A DNA stretch of 64,000 nt from positions 62,001 through 126,000 of the forward strand of contig NZ_BMRN01000005.1 of assembly GCF_014648655.1 (NCBI RefSeq). Reading direction: 5' to 3'. Below the pieces are notes generated by a model that was not told the DNA's origin, searched no databases, and saw nothing but the letters and a program-made list of their open reading frames with translations. Positions 44,804 to 53,520 of this stretch are shown here, piece by piece. How positions within the stretch are numbered: position 1 is the first letter of the stretch; each line of letters starts with the position of its first letter. A program made the translations under genes and the position numbers. This DNA comes from Streptomyces atratus. GTDB lineage: Bacteria > Actinomycetota > Actinomycetes > Streptomycetales > Streptomycetaceae.

Positions 44804-46150
44804 ATGGCGATGATGCGGCTCCGGCGCGAGGACCCGCGTGTCGTCGGCTCGTTCAGACTGCACCGGCGGCTCGGAGCGGGCGGCATGGGTGTCGTCTATC
44901 TCGGTTCGGACCGGCGGGGCCAGCGGGTGGCGTTGAAGGTGATCCGTCCGGATCTGGCGGAGGACCAGGAGTTCCGCTCGCGCTTCGCGCGCGAGGTGTC
45001 CGCCGCGCGGCGGATCCGCGGTGGCTGTACGGCGCGTCTGGTGGCCGCCGATCTGGAGGCGGACCGCCCGTGGTTCGCCACGCAGTACGTCCCGGGGCCC
45101 TCGCTGCACGACAAGGTGGCCGAGGAGGGTCCGCTGTCGGCGGCCGAGGTGGCCTCGATCGGGGCGGCGCTCTCCGAGGGCCTGGTTGCGGTGCACGAGG
45201 CCGGTGTCGTCCACCGTGACCTGAAGCCGTCGAACATCCTGCTCTCTCCCAAGGGCCCCCGGATCATCGACTTCGGGATCGCCTGGGCGACCGGGGCGAG
45301 CACGCTCACGCATGTCGGTACGGCGGTGGGCTCGCCGGGGTTCCTGGCGCCCGAGCAGGTGCGCGGCGCAACCGTGACGCCCGCGACGGACGTGTTCTCG
45401 CTCGGTGCCACGCTGGCGTATGCGGCGACGGCCGACTCGCCTTTCGGGCACGGCAGTTCCGAGGTGATGCTGTACCGCGTGGTGCACGAGGAACCGCAGT
45501 TGTACGACGTACACGATGCGCTCGCGCCGTTGGTGAGCGCCTGTTTGGCGAAGGACCCCGAGGAGCGGCCGAGCACGCTCCAACTCTCCATGCGGCTCAA
45601 GGAGATCGCGGCGCGGGAGGCGCAGGGTCTGCACGAGAACCGTCCGCCCGTTCAGCGTTCGGCCCAGGAGCTGGACCGGCCGACCGGACGTCTCGACGGC
45701 CCGTACACCGAGCAGCAGACCCGGCGTACGGCTCCTCCGGCATCCCGTCAGCAGAAGCAGAAGCAACCTCAGAGCAGCCGGCAGGCCACTTCGTCGCGGG
45801 CCGGGTCGTCCCGCACCGGTGGTTCGCGCCCTCAGCAGCATCAGCCACCGCGCAACACAACGCGGTCCGGCAAGCGTCCGCAGGGCACGAACGGGACGAA
45901 CGGCCGGCCGGGAACGCGGCCCGGGGCCCGTAAGACTTCGACGGGGCGGCGTCCCGCCAACCCGCGGCTGCTGCGGCAGCGGCTCGTCGTCTTCGTCGTG
46001 GTCACACTGCTGGTCGCGCTGGGCATCGCGGCGGCACAGGGCTGCCAGGGTCCGGCCCGCGGGCTGGGCGCGAGCGAGAGCCGGACGCAGCCCCAGAACC
46101 AGAACCAGGGCGAGGGCCAGAACCAGGGCCAGGGCCTGCGGCCTCAGTAG
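44804..46150 (+). CDS. Transmembrane Ser/Thr protein kinase
   Basis: A 448-residue Hanks-type kinase. The kinase domain (about 15-275) has the glycine loop GAGGMG (24-29), K45, the catalytic loop VHRDLKPSN with D139, DFG at 156-158 and SPGFLAPEQ. A Gln/Ser/Arg-rich juxtamembrane segment of about 120 residues follows, then one membrane helix (RLVVFVVVTLLVALGIAAA). Outside the membrane there is only a 35-residue tail rich in Gln/Asn/Gly, with no PASTA repeat or other sensor. ATG 44804 is chosen; two further in-frame ATGs follow within 9 nt. Confidence 0.9.
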   Translation: MAMMRLRREDPRVVGSFRLHRRLGAGGMGVVYLGSDRRGQRVALKVIRPDLAEDQEFRSRFAREVSAARRIRGGCTARLVAADLEADRPWFATQYVPGPSLHDKVAEEGPLSAAEVASIGAALSEGLVAVHEAGVVHRDLKPSNILLSPKGPRIIDFGIAWATGASTLTHVGTAVGSPGFLAPEQVRGATVTPATDVFSLGATLAYAATADSPFGHGSSEVMLYRVVHEEPQLYDVHDALAPLVSACLAKDPEERPSTLQLSMRLKEIAAREAQGLHENRPPVQRSAQELDRPTGRLDGPYTEQQTRRTAPPASRQQKQKQPQSSRQATSSRAGSSRTGGSRPQQHQPPRNTTRSGKRPQGTNGTNGRPGTRPGARKTSTGRRPANPRLLRQRLVVFVVVTLLVALGIAAAQGCQGPARGLGASESRTQPQNQNQGEGQNQGQGLRPQ

Positions 46151-46154
46151 GCGG

Positions 46155-46973
46155 TCAGTTCTGCGGGCGGCCTGATGCCACCGCGTAGAACGCGACCGCG
46201 GCGGCCGCTCCCACGTTCAGCGAGTCGACGCCGTGCGCCATCGGGATGCGCACCCATTCGTCGGCGGCGACCAGGGCCTGGGTGGACAGTCCGTCCCCCT
46301 CGGCGCCGAGCATCAGCGCCACCTTGTCCATCCGGTGCGGTGCCGCCTCGTCGATGCTGCTGGCCTTTTCGTCCGGGGTCAGCGCGAGAAGTTTGAAGCC
46401 GGCTTCCCGCACGGTCTCCAGCGCCTTGGGCCAGGTGTCGAGACGGGCGTAGGGGACGGAGAAGACCGCGCCCATCGAGACCTTGACGGAGCGCCGGTAG
46501 AGCGGGTCGGCGCAGTCCGGGGAGAGCAGTACGGCGTCCATGCCGAGGGCGGCGGCGCTGCGGAAGATCGCCCCGATGTTGGTGTGGTCGTTGACGGCCT
46601 CCATGACGACCACCCGGCGGGTCGTCGCCAGCAGTTCGTCGGCCGTCGGCAGCGGTTTGCGCTGCATCGAGGCGAGGGCGCCGCGGTGGACGTGGTATCC
46701 GGTGACGCGCTCGGCGAGCTCGGGAGTGACCGCGTACACCGGGGCCGGGACCTCGTCGATGACGTCGCGCATCAGATCGATCCACTTCGCCGAGAGCAGC
46801 ATCGACCGCATCTCGTACCCGGCTTGCCTGGCGCGTCTGATCACCTTCTCGCCCTCGGCGATGAAGAGGCCCTCGGCGGGCTCTCGCCTGCGCCGGAGTT
46901 CGACATCGGTCAGCCCGGTGTAGTCGCGCAGGCGGGGGTCGTCGGGGTCGTCGACGGTGATGAGATCAGCCAC
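46155..46973 (-). CDS. SpoU/TrmH family RNA 2'-O-methyltransferase
   Basis: A 272-residue SPOUT-fold enzyme that methylates ribose in rRNA or tRNA. The N-terminal substrate domain has FIAEGEKVIRRARQAGYE; the knotted SAM-binding domain shows NDHTNIGAIFRSAAALG, LMLGAEGDGLS and IPMAHGVDSLNVGAAAAVAF, the three SpoU motifs. The exact target is not clear. GTG 46973 is chosen; the upstream sequence has no ribosome site, so it may be leaderless. It is convergent with the kinase gene, only 4 nt apart. Confidence 0.88.
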   Translation of the reverse strand: MADLITVDDPDDPRLRDYTGLTDVELRRRREPAEGLFIAEGEKVIRRARQAGYEMRSMLLSAKWIDLMRDVIDEVPAPVYAVTPELAERVTGYHVHRGALASMQRKPLPTADELLATTRRVVVMEAVNDHTNIGAIFRSAAALGMDAVLLSPDCADPLYRRSVKVSMGAVFSVPYARLDTWPKALETVREAGFKLLALTPDEKASSIDEAAPHRMDKVALMLGAEGDGLSTQALVAADEWVRIPMAHGVDSLNVGAAAAVAFYAVASGRPQN

Positions 46974-47072
46974 GGGTTTGATACTGCCTTGTCCGGTGTG
47001 TGGTGCCAACGGCTTGGGAGAAGATCCGTTACCGCTGGTTACTCGGCGGGGTGCGGGCGGCGCTCGCGCCGG

Positions 47073-48335
47073 CTATTCGGCGGGGAGCGATACGGAGCTC
47101 GCGCCGACCGCGACGACGTCACCGATGACGATGACGGCCGGGGGACGTACATCTTCGGCGACGGCCCGTTCGGCGACGGTCGCGAGCGTTGCGTCGACCC
47201 GGCGCTGGGCTGCCATGGTGCCCTCCTGGACCAGGGCGACCGGGGTCTCGGGGGCCTTGCCGTGGGCGATGAGGGTACGGGCGATCGCGCCGATCTTGTC
47301 GACGGCCATCAGGAGCACGAGCGTGCCGCGCAGCCGGGCGAGGGCCGGCCAGTCGACCAGCGAGCGCTCGTCGTCCGGGGCGACATGGCCGCTCACGACG
47401 GTGAACTCATGGGCCACACCGCGGTGGGTGACGGGGATTCCGGCCGCGCCGGGCACGGAGATCGAACTGGAGATGCCGGGAACGACGGTGCAGGCGATGC
47501 CTTCGGCGGCGAGCGCCTGGGCCTCCTCCATGCCGCGGCCGAAGACGAACGGGTCGCCGCCCTTGAGCCGCACGACGGCCTTGCCCGCCTTGGCGTGCTC
47601 GATGAGCGCCTGGTTGATCGCCTCCTGGGCCATGTAGCGGCCGTACGGGATCTTCGCGGCGTCGATCACCTCGACATGCGGCGGGAGTTCGTCGAGCAGG
47701 TCGCGCGGGCCGAGGCGGTCTGCGATGACGACGTCGGCCTCGGCGAGGAGGCGGCGGCCGCGCACCGTGATCAGGTCCGGGTCGCCGGGGCCGCCGCCGA
47801 CCAGGGCGACACCGGGGGTCCGGGTGCGGTGGTGGGGTGCGGCGAGGGTGCCGTCGCGCAGGCCCTCGACGATGGCGTCGCGGACGGCGGCGGAGTGGCG
47901 TGGGTCGCGGCCTTGGGTGTCGGTGGTGAGGACGGCGACGGTCACGCCCTCGCTGCGGCCGGTGGCCGGGGTCCAGGCGGTGGCAGCGTCGGCGTTGTCG
48001 CTGCGGACGCACCAGGTGCGGGTGCGCTCGGCCTCGGCGGAGGCGGCGTCGTTCGCCGCGGTGTCGTCGGACGCGATGAGTGCGTACCAGGTGTCGGCCA
48101 GGTCCCCGTCGGCGTACGGGCGGCGCTCCCATCGGATCTCGCCGGCGTCGGCCATCGCCTCGACGGACGGGGTCGCGGCCGGCGACACGAGGACGATGTC
48201 GGCGCCTGCCGCGATGAGCGCGGGGAGGCGGCGCTGGGCGACCTGGCCGCCACCGACCACGACGACTCGGCGGCCGCTGAGACGCAGTCCGACGGGGTAC
48301 GCAGGGTGATCGGCGTGATCTGCGTGCTCGGCCAT
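47073..48335 (-). CDS. Siroheme synthase-type fusion: precorrin-2 dehydrogenase + uroporphyrinogen-III methyltransferase
   Basis: A 420-residue fusion protein. The N-terminal Rossmann domain (RVVVVGGGQVAQRRLPALIA) is the NAD-dependent precorrin-2 dehydrogenase/ferrochelatase half of CysG, and the C-terminal 245 residues are SUMT (ALVGGGPGDPDLITVRG, DPFVFGRGMEEA, PGISSSISVPGAAGIPVTHR), which makes precorrin-2 from uroporphyrinogen III with two SAM. It feeds both siroheme and cobalamin. ATG 48335 has GAGGAG upstream. It lies next to the BluB-CobT and CobL genes, so it probably serves B12 synthesis. Confidence 0.9.
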   Translation of the reverse strand: MAEHADHADHPAYPVGLRLSGRRVVVVGGGQVAQRRLPALIAAGADIVLVSPAATPSVEAMADAGEIRWERRPYADGDLADTWYALIASDDTAANDAASAEAERTRTWCVRSDNADAATAWTPATGRSEGVTVAVLTTDTQGRDPRHSAAVRDAIVEGLRDGTLAAPHHRTRTPGVALVGGGPGDPDLITVRGRRLLAEADVVIADRLGPRDLLDELPPHVEVIDAAKIPYGRYMAQEAINQALIEHAKAGKAVVRLKGGDPFVFGRGMEEAQALAAEGIACTVVPGISSSISVPGAAGIPVTHRGVAHEFTVVSGHVAPDDERSLVDWPALARLRGTLVLLMAVDKIGAIARTLIAHGKAPETPVALVQEGTMAAQRRVDATLATVAERAVAEDVRPPAVIVIGDVVAVGASSVSLPAE

Positions 48336-48479
48336 GGCGGGGCGGCTCCTCGTAAGGTGCGGGATGCGGGCCGCTGCGGCGGTGGAGCGGCTGTGACGTG
48401 CGGGTTTGTGGGGACGGGTCCACGATACGGGGTGGGGCGCTTGCGGCGGGATTGTTCCCCTGCCCGCCCTTTCCCGTGA

Positions 48480-48527
48480 CCGGGGCTGCGCCCCGGACCC
48501 CGCGCCTCGAACGCCGGCAAGGCTGGA
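48480..48527 (+). repeat. Copy of a Streptomyces interspersed intergenic repeat
   Basis: It starts with the hairpin CCGGGGCTGCGCCCCGG and continues ACCCCGCGCC and ACGCCGGCAAGGCTGGAA. It matches the copy at 16686-16733 and a widespread Streptomyces consensus as I recall it. Located 46 nt after the BluB-CobT stop, it may work as its terminator. Confidence 0.6.
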
Positions 48528-48572
48528 AATCAAGCCCTTCGGCGATCGAGGAGCGGAGCTCCGGCGGAGGAG

Positions 48573-51500
48573 CTACTTCTCCGTGACGCCCGCCGAGTCG
48601 AACGTCGCCACCTCGTGCATCGCCCGCGCCGCACTCTGCACGATCGGCAGCGCCAGCAGCGCACCCGTGCCTTCGCCGAGGCGGAGGTCGAGGTCGACCA
48701 GCGGGCGCAGGCCCAGCTTGTTGAGCGCGGCGACATGGCCGGGCTCGGCGCTGCGGTGGCCGGCGATGCAGGCGGCGAGGGCCTCGGGGGCGATCGCCCG
48801 GGCGACCAAGGCCGCGGCTCCCGCGCTGACGCCGTCGAGGATGACGGGCGTACGGAGCGAGGCACCGCCCAGCAGGAAGCCGGCCATCGCCGCGTGTTCG
48901 AGGCCGCCGACGGATGCCAGGACACCGATCGGGTCTGCCGGGTCGGGCTGGTGGAGTTCGAGGGCCCGGCGGACCACGTCGACCTTGCGGGCGTGCATCT
49001 CGTCGTTGATGCCGGTACCGCGACCGGTCACCTCGGCCGGGTCCATGCCCGTGTACACACAGATCAGTGCGGCCGACGCAGTGGTGTTGGCGATGCCCAT
49101 CTCACCGGTGAGCAGGCCCTTGTTGCCCGCCGCGACCAGATCACGGGCGGTCTCGATGCCGACCTCGATGGCCGCGAGGACCTCCTCGCGGGTGAGGGCC
49201 GGGCCGGTCGTGAAGTCGGCCGTTCCGGCGCGTACCTTGCGGGGAAGGAGGCCGGGGGTCGCGGGCAGCTCCATGGCCACACCGACGTCGACCACGCACA
49301 CCTCGGCGCCGACCTGGGCCGCGAACGCGTTGCAGACCGCGCCGCCGCCGAGGAAGTTGGCGACCATCTGGCCGGTGACCTCCTGCGGCCAGGCCGTGAC
49401 GCCCTGGGCATGCACCCCGTGGTCACCCGCGAAGATCGCGACGGCCGCGGGCTCAGGGATCGGCGGCGGGCACATCCGGGAGAGTCCCGACAACTGCGCG
49501 GAGATGATCTCCAGCATGCCGAGCGCACCAGCGGGCTTGGTCATCCGCTTCTGGCGTTCCCAGGCCTCGCCGAGCGCCTTGGCGTCCAGCGGACGGATAT
49601 TGGAGATGGTCTCCTGCAGCAGGTCGTGCGGCTCCTCGCCGGGCAGTGCGCGGCGGCCGTACGTCTCCTCGTGGACGACCCACGACAGCGGGCGGCGCTT
49701 GGACCAGCCCGCCTGCATCAGTTCGGGCTCCTCGGGGAACTCGTCGACGTAACCGACACAGAGGTACGCGACGACTTCGAGGTGCTCGGGCAGGCCCAGG
49801 GCGCGGACCATCTCGCGCTCGTCGAAGAAGCTGACCCAGCCGACGCCGAGGCCTTCGGCGCGGGCGGCGAGCCACAGGTTCTCGACGGCGAGCGCCGAGG
49901 AGTACGGGGCCATCTGCGGCTGGGTGTGCCGGCCGAGGGTGTGACGGCCGCCGCGGGTGGGGTCGGCGGTGACGACGATGTTGACCGGGGTGTCGAGGAT
50001 GGCCTCGATCTTCAGTTCCTTGAACTGCTTGGCCCGGCCCTTGGGAAGCGACTTGGCGTAGGCGTCGCGTTGACGCTGTGCCAGTTCGTGCATGGAACGA
50101 CGCGTCTCCGCCGAGCGGATGACGACGAAGTCCCAGGGCTGCGAGTGGCCGACGCTGGGCGCCGTGTGCGCGGCTTCGAGGACGCGCAGCAGAACCTCGT
50201 GCGGAATCGGGTCGCTGCGGAAGCCGTTGCGGATGTCGCGGCGCTCGCGCATGACCCGCAGGACGGCCTCGCGCTCGGCGTCGTCGTAGCCGGGGGCGGG
50301 CGCGGAGGCGGGAGCCCCGGTCTCGTCGCACTCGGACGCCTCGGGAGCTTCCGCTTCCTCGGCTTGGAGCCCGGGCTCGGGCCGGGCCTCGGGCTGTACG
50401 GACTCCACGGGCGCGGTCTCCGTGGCCTCCGCACTGTCCGTGGGGGCCGTGATGTCCGGGGTCTCAATGACCTCCGGGCCCGGTTCGGGCTCCGGCTCGG
50501 CCACCGTCGGAGCCTCGGCCTCGGGGACGGGCGCGGGGATCGGCTCAGGAGCTTCGGCGGGCGTGACGTTCTCGACGCTCTCGACCGCTTCCGCGGCCTC
50601 GGCGGCCTCGGGCCGAGCGGGCTGGACCGGCTCCATCGCGAACACCACGCGCTCGGGCTCGGGCTCGGTTTCCACAGCCTGCTCCACCACGGGGGTCGGG
50701 GCCGGGTGCGGGGGCGTCGGCACCGAACCCTCCACGGGCACGAACTGGCCCGTGGGAGCGGCTACCTCGACGTCCTGCGATGCGACGACAGCGATTTCGG
50801 CAGGCACCTCGGACACAGCCTCTGCCTGTGCCCCGGCAGGAACCTCCGCCGCAACCTCGACGGGAGTCTCGGCAGTGGTCGGTACCGCATCGGCCTCGGG
50901 AGCACTCACGGCCTCCGGCACCACTGCCGGAGCGACCTGCACCGGCTGTGCCTGCGGTGCCGCCGGTACCGGCTCGGCGACCGGCTCCGACACGACCGTT
51001 TCTGCTGCCACCGGGGGAACGACGGGCTGCGGCGCCTCTGCCGACCAAGGGCTTCCGCCCTGCGGCTGGATCTCACCGAGCTGCGGGCCCGGCAGTGCGG
51101 CCGCCTCGTCAACCGGCATCTCGAAGTACTCGGGCCCGGTGGTCGGCGGTCCGGCGTGCCGTGCGGGGGCCTGGGCCTGGGCCTGCGCCTGGGGCGCGCC
51201 CGCCGGTCCGCGGTCGGCGAGCGAGCGGACCACACCGCCGCTGGGCGTTCCGCCGTAGGACGGCCCGCCGTCTGCCGCGACCGGGCCACGATGCAGCGGC
51301 CGGCGCACCGGGGCCTGGGCCTGCGCTGCCGCGGTCGGGGCGGGAGCCGGGGTGGGCGACGGGATGCGTACGCCCCTCAGGTCGACCGAACCGGAGTCGC
51401 GGCCACCGGTCTCGTGCGTCCCCTGACCGGTCTCGGGCAGGGGTTCGACCACCGGCTGCTGTACGGCGTATGCGTCCGCGACCTGTGTCTGGACGGGCTC

Positions 51501-51839
51501 CTGTACCTGCACCTGCACGGGCCCCTGGGGCTGCGCGGGAGCCTCGCCGACCGGCTGGGAGTGGGCCGCGTGTACCGAGGGCTGGGCCTGGTGGGCGCCC
51601 TGTTCGGGCAGCAGCGCCTGCGCGGCGACGCCCTCGGGGTACTGGCCGGGGGCCGGTACCGCCTGCGGGTCGCCCCAGGCGCCCTGGGCGCTCGGCATCA
51701 ACAGGAGATCGTCGTCCTCGGACACATGCTCGGAGGGAGCGAGGTAGGTGTAGGCATCCGGGGCGGCGATGCCCGGCTGCTCCACCATGCCTGCGTTCTC
51801 CGGCAGTCCCTCACCCGGGATCTGGCCGGTGTCACTCAT
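48573..51839 (-). CDS. cobT: BluB-CobT fusion protein with long disordered N-terminal tail
   Basis: A 1088-residue protein. Residues 1 to about 520 are low-complexity Pro/Ala/Glu/Val-rich, with no recognisable fold. Then comes a nitroreductase-fold BluB domain (REAVLRVMRERRDIRNGF, APSVGHSQPWDFVVI, LGVGWVSFFDEREM) that fragments FMN to 5,6-dimethylbenzimidazole. The C-terminal 350 residues are CobT (FAGDHGVHAQGVTAWPQEVT, GEMGIANTT, LRLGEGTGALLALP with the catalytic Glu), which activates that base for the lower ligand of cobalamin. Fusing the two consecutive steps suggests channelling. ATG 51839 has GAGGGG upstream. Fusion and tail make it about three times longer than ordinary CobT. Confidence 0.92.
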   Translation of the reverse strand: MSDTGQIPGEGLPENAGMVEQPGIAAPDAYTYLAPSEHVSEDDDLLLMPSAQGAWGDPQAVPAPGQYPEGVAAQALLPEQGAHQAQPSVHAAHSQPVGEAPAQPQGPVQVQVQEPVQTQVADAYAVQQPVVEPLPETGQGTHETGGRDSGSVDLRGVRIPSPTPAPAPTAAAQAQAPVRRPLHRGPVAADGGPSYGGTPSGGVVRSLADRGPAGAPQAQAQAQAPARHAGPPTTGPEYFEMPVDEAAALPGPQLGEIQPQGGSPWSAEAPQPVVPPVAAETVVSEPVAEPVPAAPQAQPVQVAPAVVPEAVSAPEADAVPTTAETPVEVAAEVPAGAQAEAVSEVPAEIAVVASQDVEVAAPTGQFVPVEGSVPTPPHPAPTPVVEQAVETEPEPERVVFAMEPVQPARPEAAEAAEAVESVENVTPAEAPEPIPAPVPEAEAPTVAEPEPEPGPEVIETPDITAPTDSAEATETAPVESVQPEARPEPGLQAEEAEAPEASECDETGAPASAPAPGYDDAEREAVLRVMRERRDIRNGFRSDPIPHEVLLRVLEAAHTAPSVGHSQPWDFVVIRSAETRRSMHELAQRQRDAYAKSLPKGRAKQFKELKIEAILDTPVNIVVTADPTRGGRHTLGRHTQPQMAPYSSALAVENLWLAARAEGLGVGWVSFFDEREMVRALGLPEHLEVVAYLCVGYVDEFPEEPELMQAGWSKRRPLSWVVHEETYGRRALPGEEPHDLLQETISNIRPLDAKALGEAWERQKRMTKPAGALGMLEIISAQLSGLSRMCPPPIPEPAAVAIFAGDHGVHAQGVTAWPQEVTGQMVANFLGGGAVCNAFAAQVGAEVCVVDVGVAMELPATPGLLPRKVRAGTADFTTGPALTREEVLAAIEVGIETARDLVAAGNKGLLTGEMGIANTTASAALICVYTGMDPAEVTGRGTGINDEMHARKVDVVRRALELHQPDPADPIGVLASVGGLEHAAMAGFLLGGASLRTPVILDGVSAGAAALVARAIAPEALAACIAGHRSAEPGHVAALNKLGLRPLVDLDLRLGEGTGALLALPIVQSAARAMHEVATFDSAGVTEK

Positions 51840-52003
51840 GCGTACCCCTCGCCCATCGTCAGTGCTCCTTCGGCCCATCGCCCGGGACGCCCGACCACGG
51901 CACGCCGGCGCTCGTCAACAAGAACGAGCGGGCGCGCCGCGCGGCACGAAACGGTCGCGGACATACTGCATTCTCGCGGCCGTTCGCCGCCGCGGCAGCT
52001 CAT
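51836..52003 (-). other. Candidate short ORF overlapping the cobT start
   Basis: A 55-codon frame (MSCRGGERPRECSM...) that ends in GGGTACGCATGA, its stop overlapping the start codon of the BluB-CobT gene. Codon use is only moderately Streptomyces-like and it has no clear ribosome site. It might be a coupling leader or chance. The remaining 52004-52172 holds an A/T-rich patch but no cobalamin riboswitch features I could recognise. Confidence 0.25.
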
Positions 52004-52172
52004 TTCGCCACGGCCCGCTGTGGACTGCGCCACGTCGCGCATCCCCCGGTTCTGCCGTACCACAACGGGGGCCAAAACGGTCCCCTTTTCCGGACATTGA
52101 CGAACGAAGCGACGAACGCCCAGCCGCGGTGCAACGATCGGCCAGCCTACCTCGCGCTGTACGCCGACCGGT

Positions 52173-53411
52173 TCAGGGGGCGAGGTCCGAACGCAGCGCC
52201 GAGAGCAGGAACACGACCGAGCGTTCGCGCTCCGACCATGCGGCCGTGTCGAGTTCGACGGACTGAAGGAGCGAACACCGGACGGTGTACCCGTTTCCGG
52301 TGAGTGCCGCGCCGAGTGCCTCGGCCTCGTCCCGTGTCGACGCATGGGTCACGATGCGCTCGGGCCGGCGCTCGGTGACGGCGGTGACGACGGGGACTCC
52401 CCCGCCCCCGATCCGTACGACATCGGGCTCCGGCAGCCGTTCCAGCACATGGGGTGCCCGGCCCTCGACGACCTGGAGCTGGACTCCGAAGGACCGGGCC
52501 GAAGCCGCGGTGCGGGCGCAGGCCGCCGGGTCGCTGTCGACCGCCAGGACCGCAGCCCCGAAACGGGCGGCCTCCACCGCCAGGGCTCCGCTGCCGGAGC
52601 CGATGTCCCACAGAAGGTCTCCGGTGCGGGGGCCGAGGCGGGCCAGTTGGGCGGCGCGCAGCCCCGGGGCCTCGCCCTCGCCGCTCTCGTCCCCGGCGTC
52701 CGTGGCGCCGCCCGGGTAGGCATGGGAGGGCAGTGCCCAGCCGCGTACGCCACGGGGGTAGGCGGGGTGACGGCCGGCGATCCAGGCGCCGGAGGCCTGC
52801 GGTTCGGGGCCGCCGCCGATGACGATCACCACGTTGGGGTCGCGCCAGACGTGGTCGGCGGCCTTTTCGGATGTGACGACGCTGACCTGTTCGCGTGCGG
52901 TGCCGAGTTCCTCGCAGATGACGAAGGTGCGGTGGACGCCTTCGAGGAGCAGGGCGAGTTCGGCGGGGCCGGCGCCGGGCGAGGTGAGAACGGCGACCTT
53001 GTGGTGGGCCCGGCACACGTTGACGGCGCGCCGCAGGGTGCGGGGGTGGGCGACGACGATCTGGGCGTCCTCCCACGGCATCCCGGCGCGGGCGAACGCG
53101 GTGGCGACGGAGGACACGGCGGGCACCACTTCGACTTCGAGGCCGTGCTCGGGTGCGCGGAGATTGCGTACGACCCCGAAGAAGCCGGGGTCTCCGTCGG
53201 CGAGGACCACGGCGCTGCCGCGGTGTCCGGCGATCCGGCGGGCGGCGAGGTCGATGGAGCCCAGGCGGATCCGTTCGGCGTTCGCCGGGACTTCGGGGAG
53301 TGCGAGGTGGTGGGCGGCTCCGGCGACGAGCGTGGCGGCCGAGAGCGCGGCCGTGGCCGCTCCGGTCAGTGGCGAGCCGTCCCAGCCGATCACGGTGACC
53401 CGATCGGCCAT
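52173..53411 (-). CDS. cobL: Precorrin-6Y C5,15-methyltransferase (decarboxylating)
   Basis: A 412-residue bifunctional enzyme of the cobalamin ring pathway. The N-terminal half is CbiE-type (VTVIGWDGSPLTGAA, VVLADGDPGFFGVVRNL, VVPAVSSVATAFARAG), and the C-terminal half is CbiT-type with the SAM motif LLWDIGSGSGALAVEAARF. It methylates C5 and C15 of precorrin-6Y and removes a carboxyl. It neighbours BluB-CobT, but is separated from it by 333 nt. Confidence 0.93.
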   Translation of the reverse strand: MADRVTVIGWDGSPLTGAATAALSAATLVAGAAHHLALPEVPANAERIRLGSIDLAARRIAGHRGSAVVLADGDPGFFGVVRNLRAPEHGLEVEVVPAVSSVATAFARAGMPWEDAQIVVAHPRTLRRAVNVCRAHHKVAVLTSPGAGPAELALLLEGVHRTFVICEELGTAREQVSVVTSEKAADHVWRDPNVVIVIGGGPEPQASGAWIAGRHPAYPRGVRGWALPSHAYPGGATDAGDESGEGEAPGLRAAQLARLGPRTGDLLWDIGSGSGALAVEAARFGAAVLAVDSDPAACARTAASARSFGVQLQVVEGRAPHVLERLPEPDVVRIGGGGVPVVTAVTERRPERIVTHASTRDEAEALGAALTGNGYTVRCSLLQSVELDTAAWSERERSVVFLLSALRSDLAP

Positions 53412-53503
53412 CTGTCGTCAGTCTCCTGGAGTTGTCGCAGGTGGGGATGCCCGTGAGGGGCGGGCACGGTGAGAGTACCCGGTCCGTGCCAGTACGGTGC
53501 CAG

Positions 53504-53520
53504 GACCCCTTGGAGGGGTC
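53504..53520. terminator. Small hairpin at end of GNAT gene
   Basis: A perfect 7-bp stem (GACCCCT / AGGGGTC) with a TGG loop, overlapping the stop of the leftward GNAT gene. Short but tight. Confidence 0.45.

Noticed and set aside
48615..52100. 1161-codon plus-strand frame opposite BluB-CobT
   Set aside because: Shadow frame; the minus strand has complete BluB and CobT motifs.
51840..52172. Cobalamin riboswitch before BluB-CobT
   Set aside because: I could not find a B12-box-like sequence on the minus strand; a covariance search would be needed to be sure.
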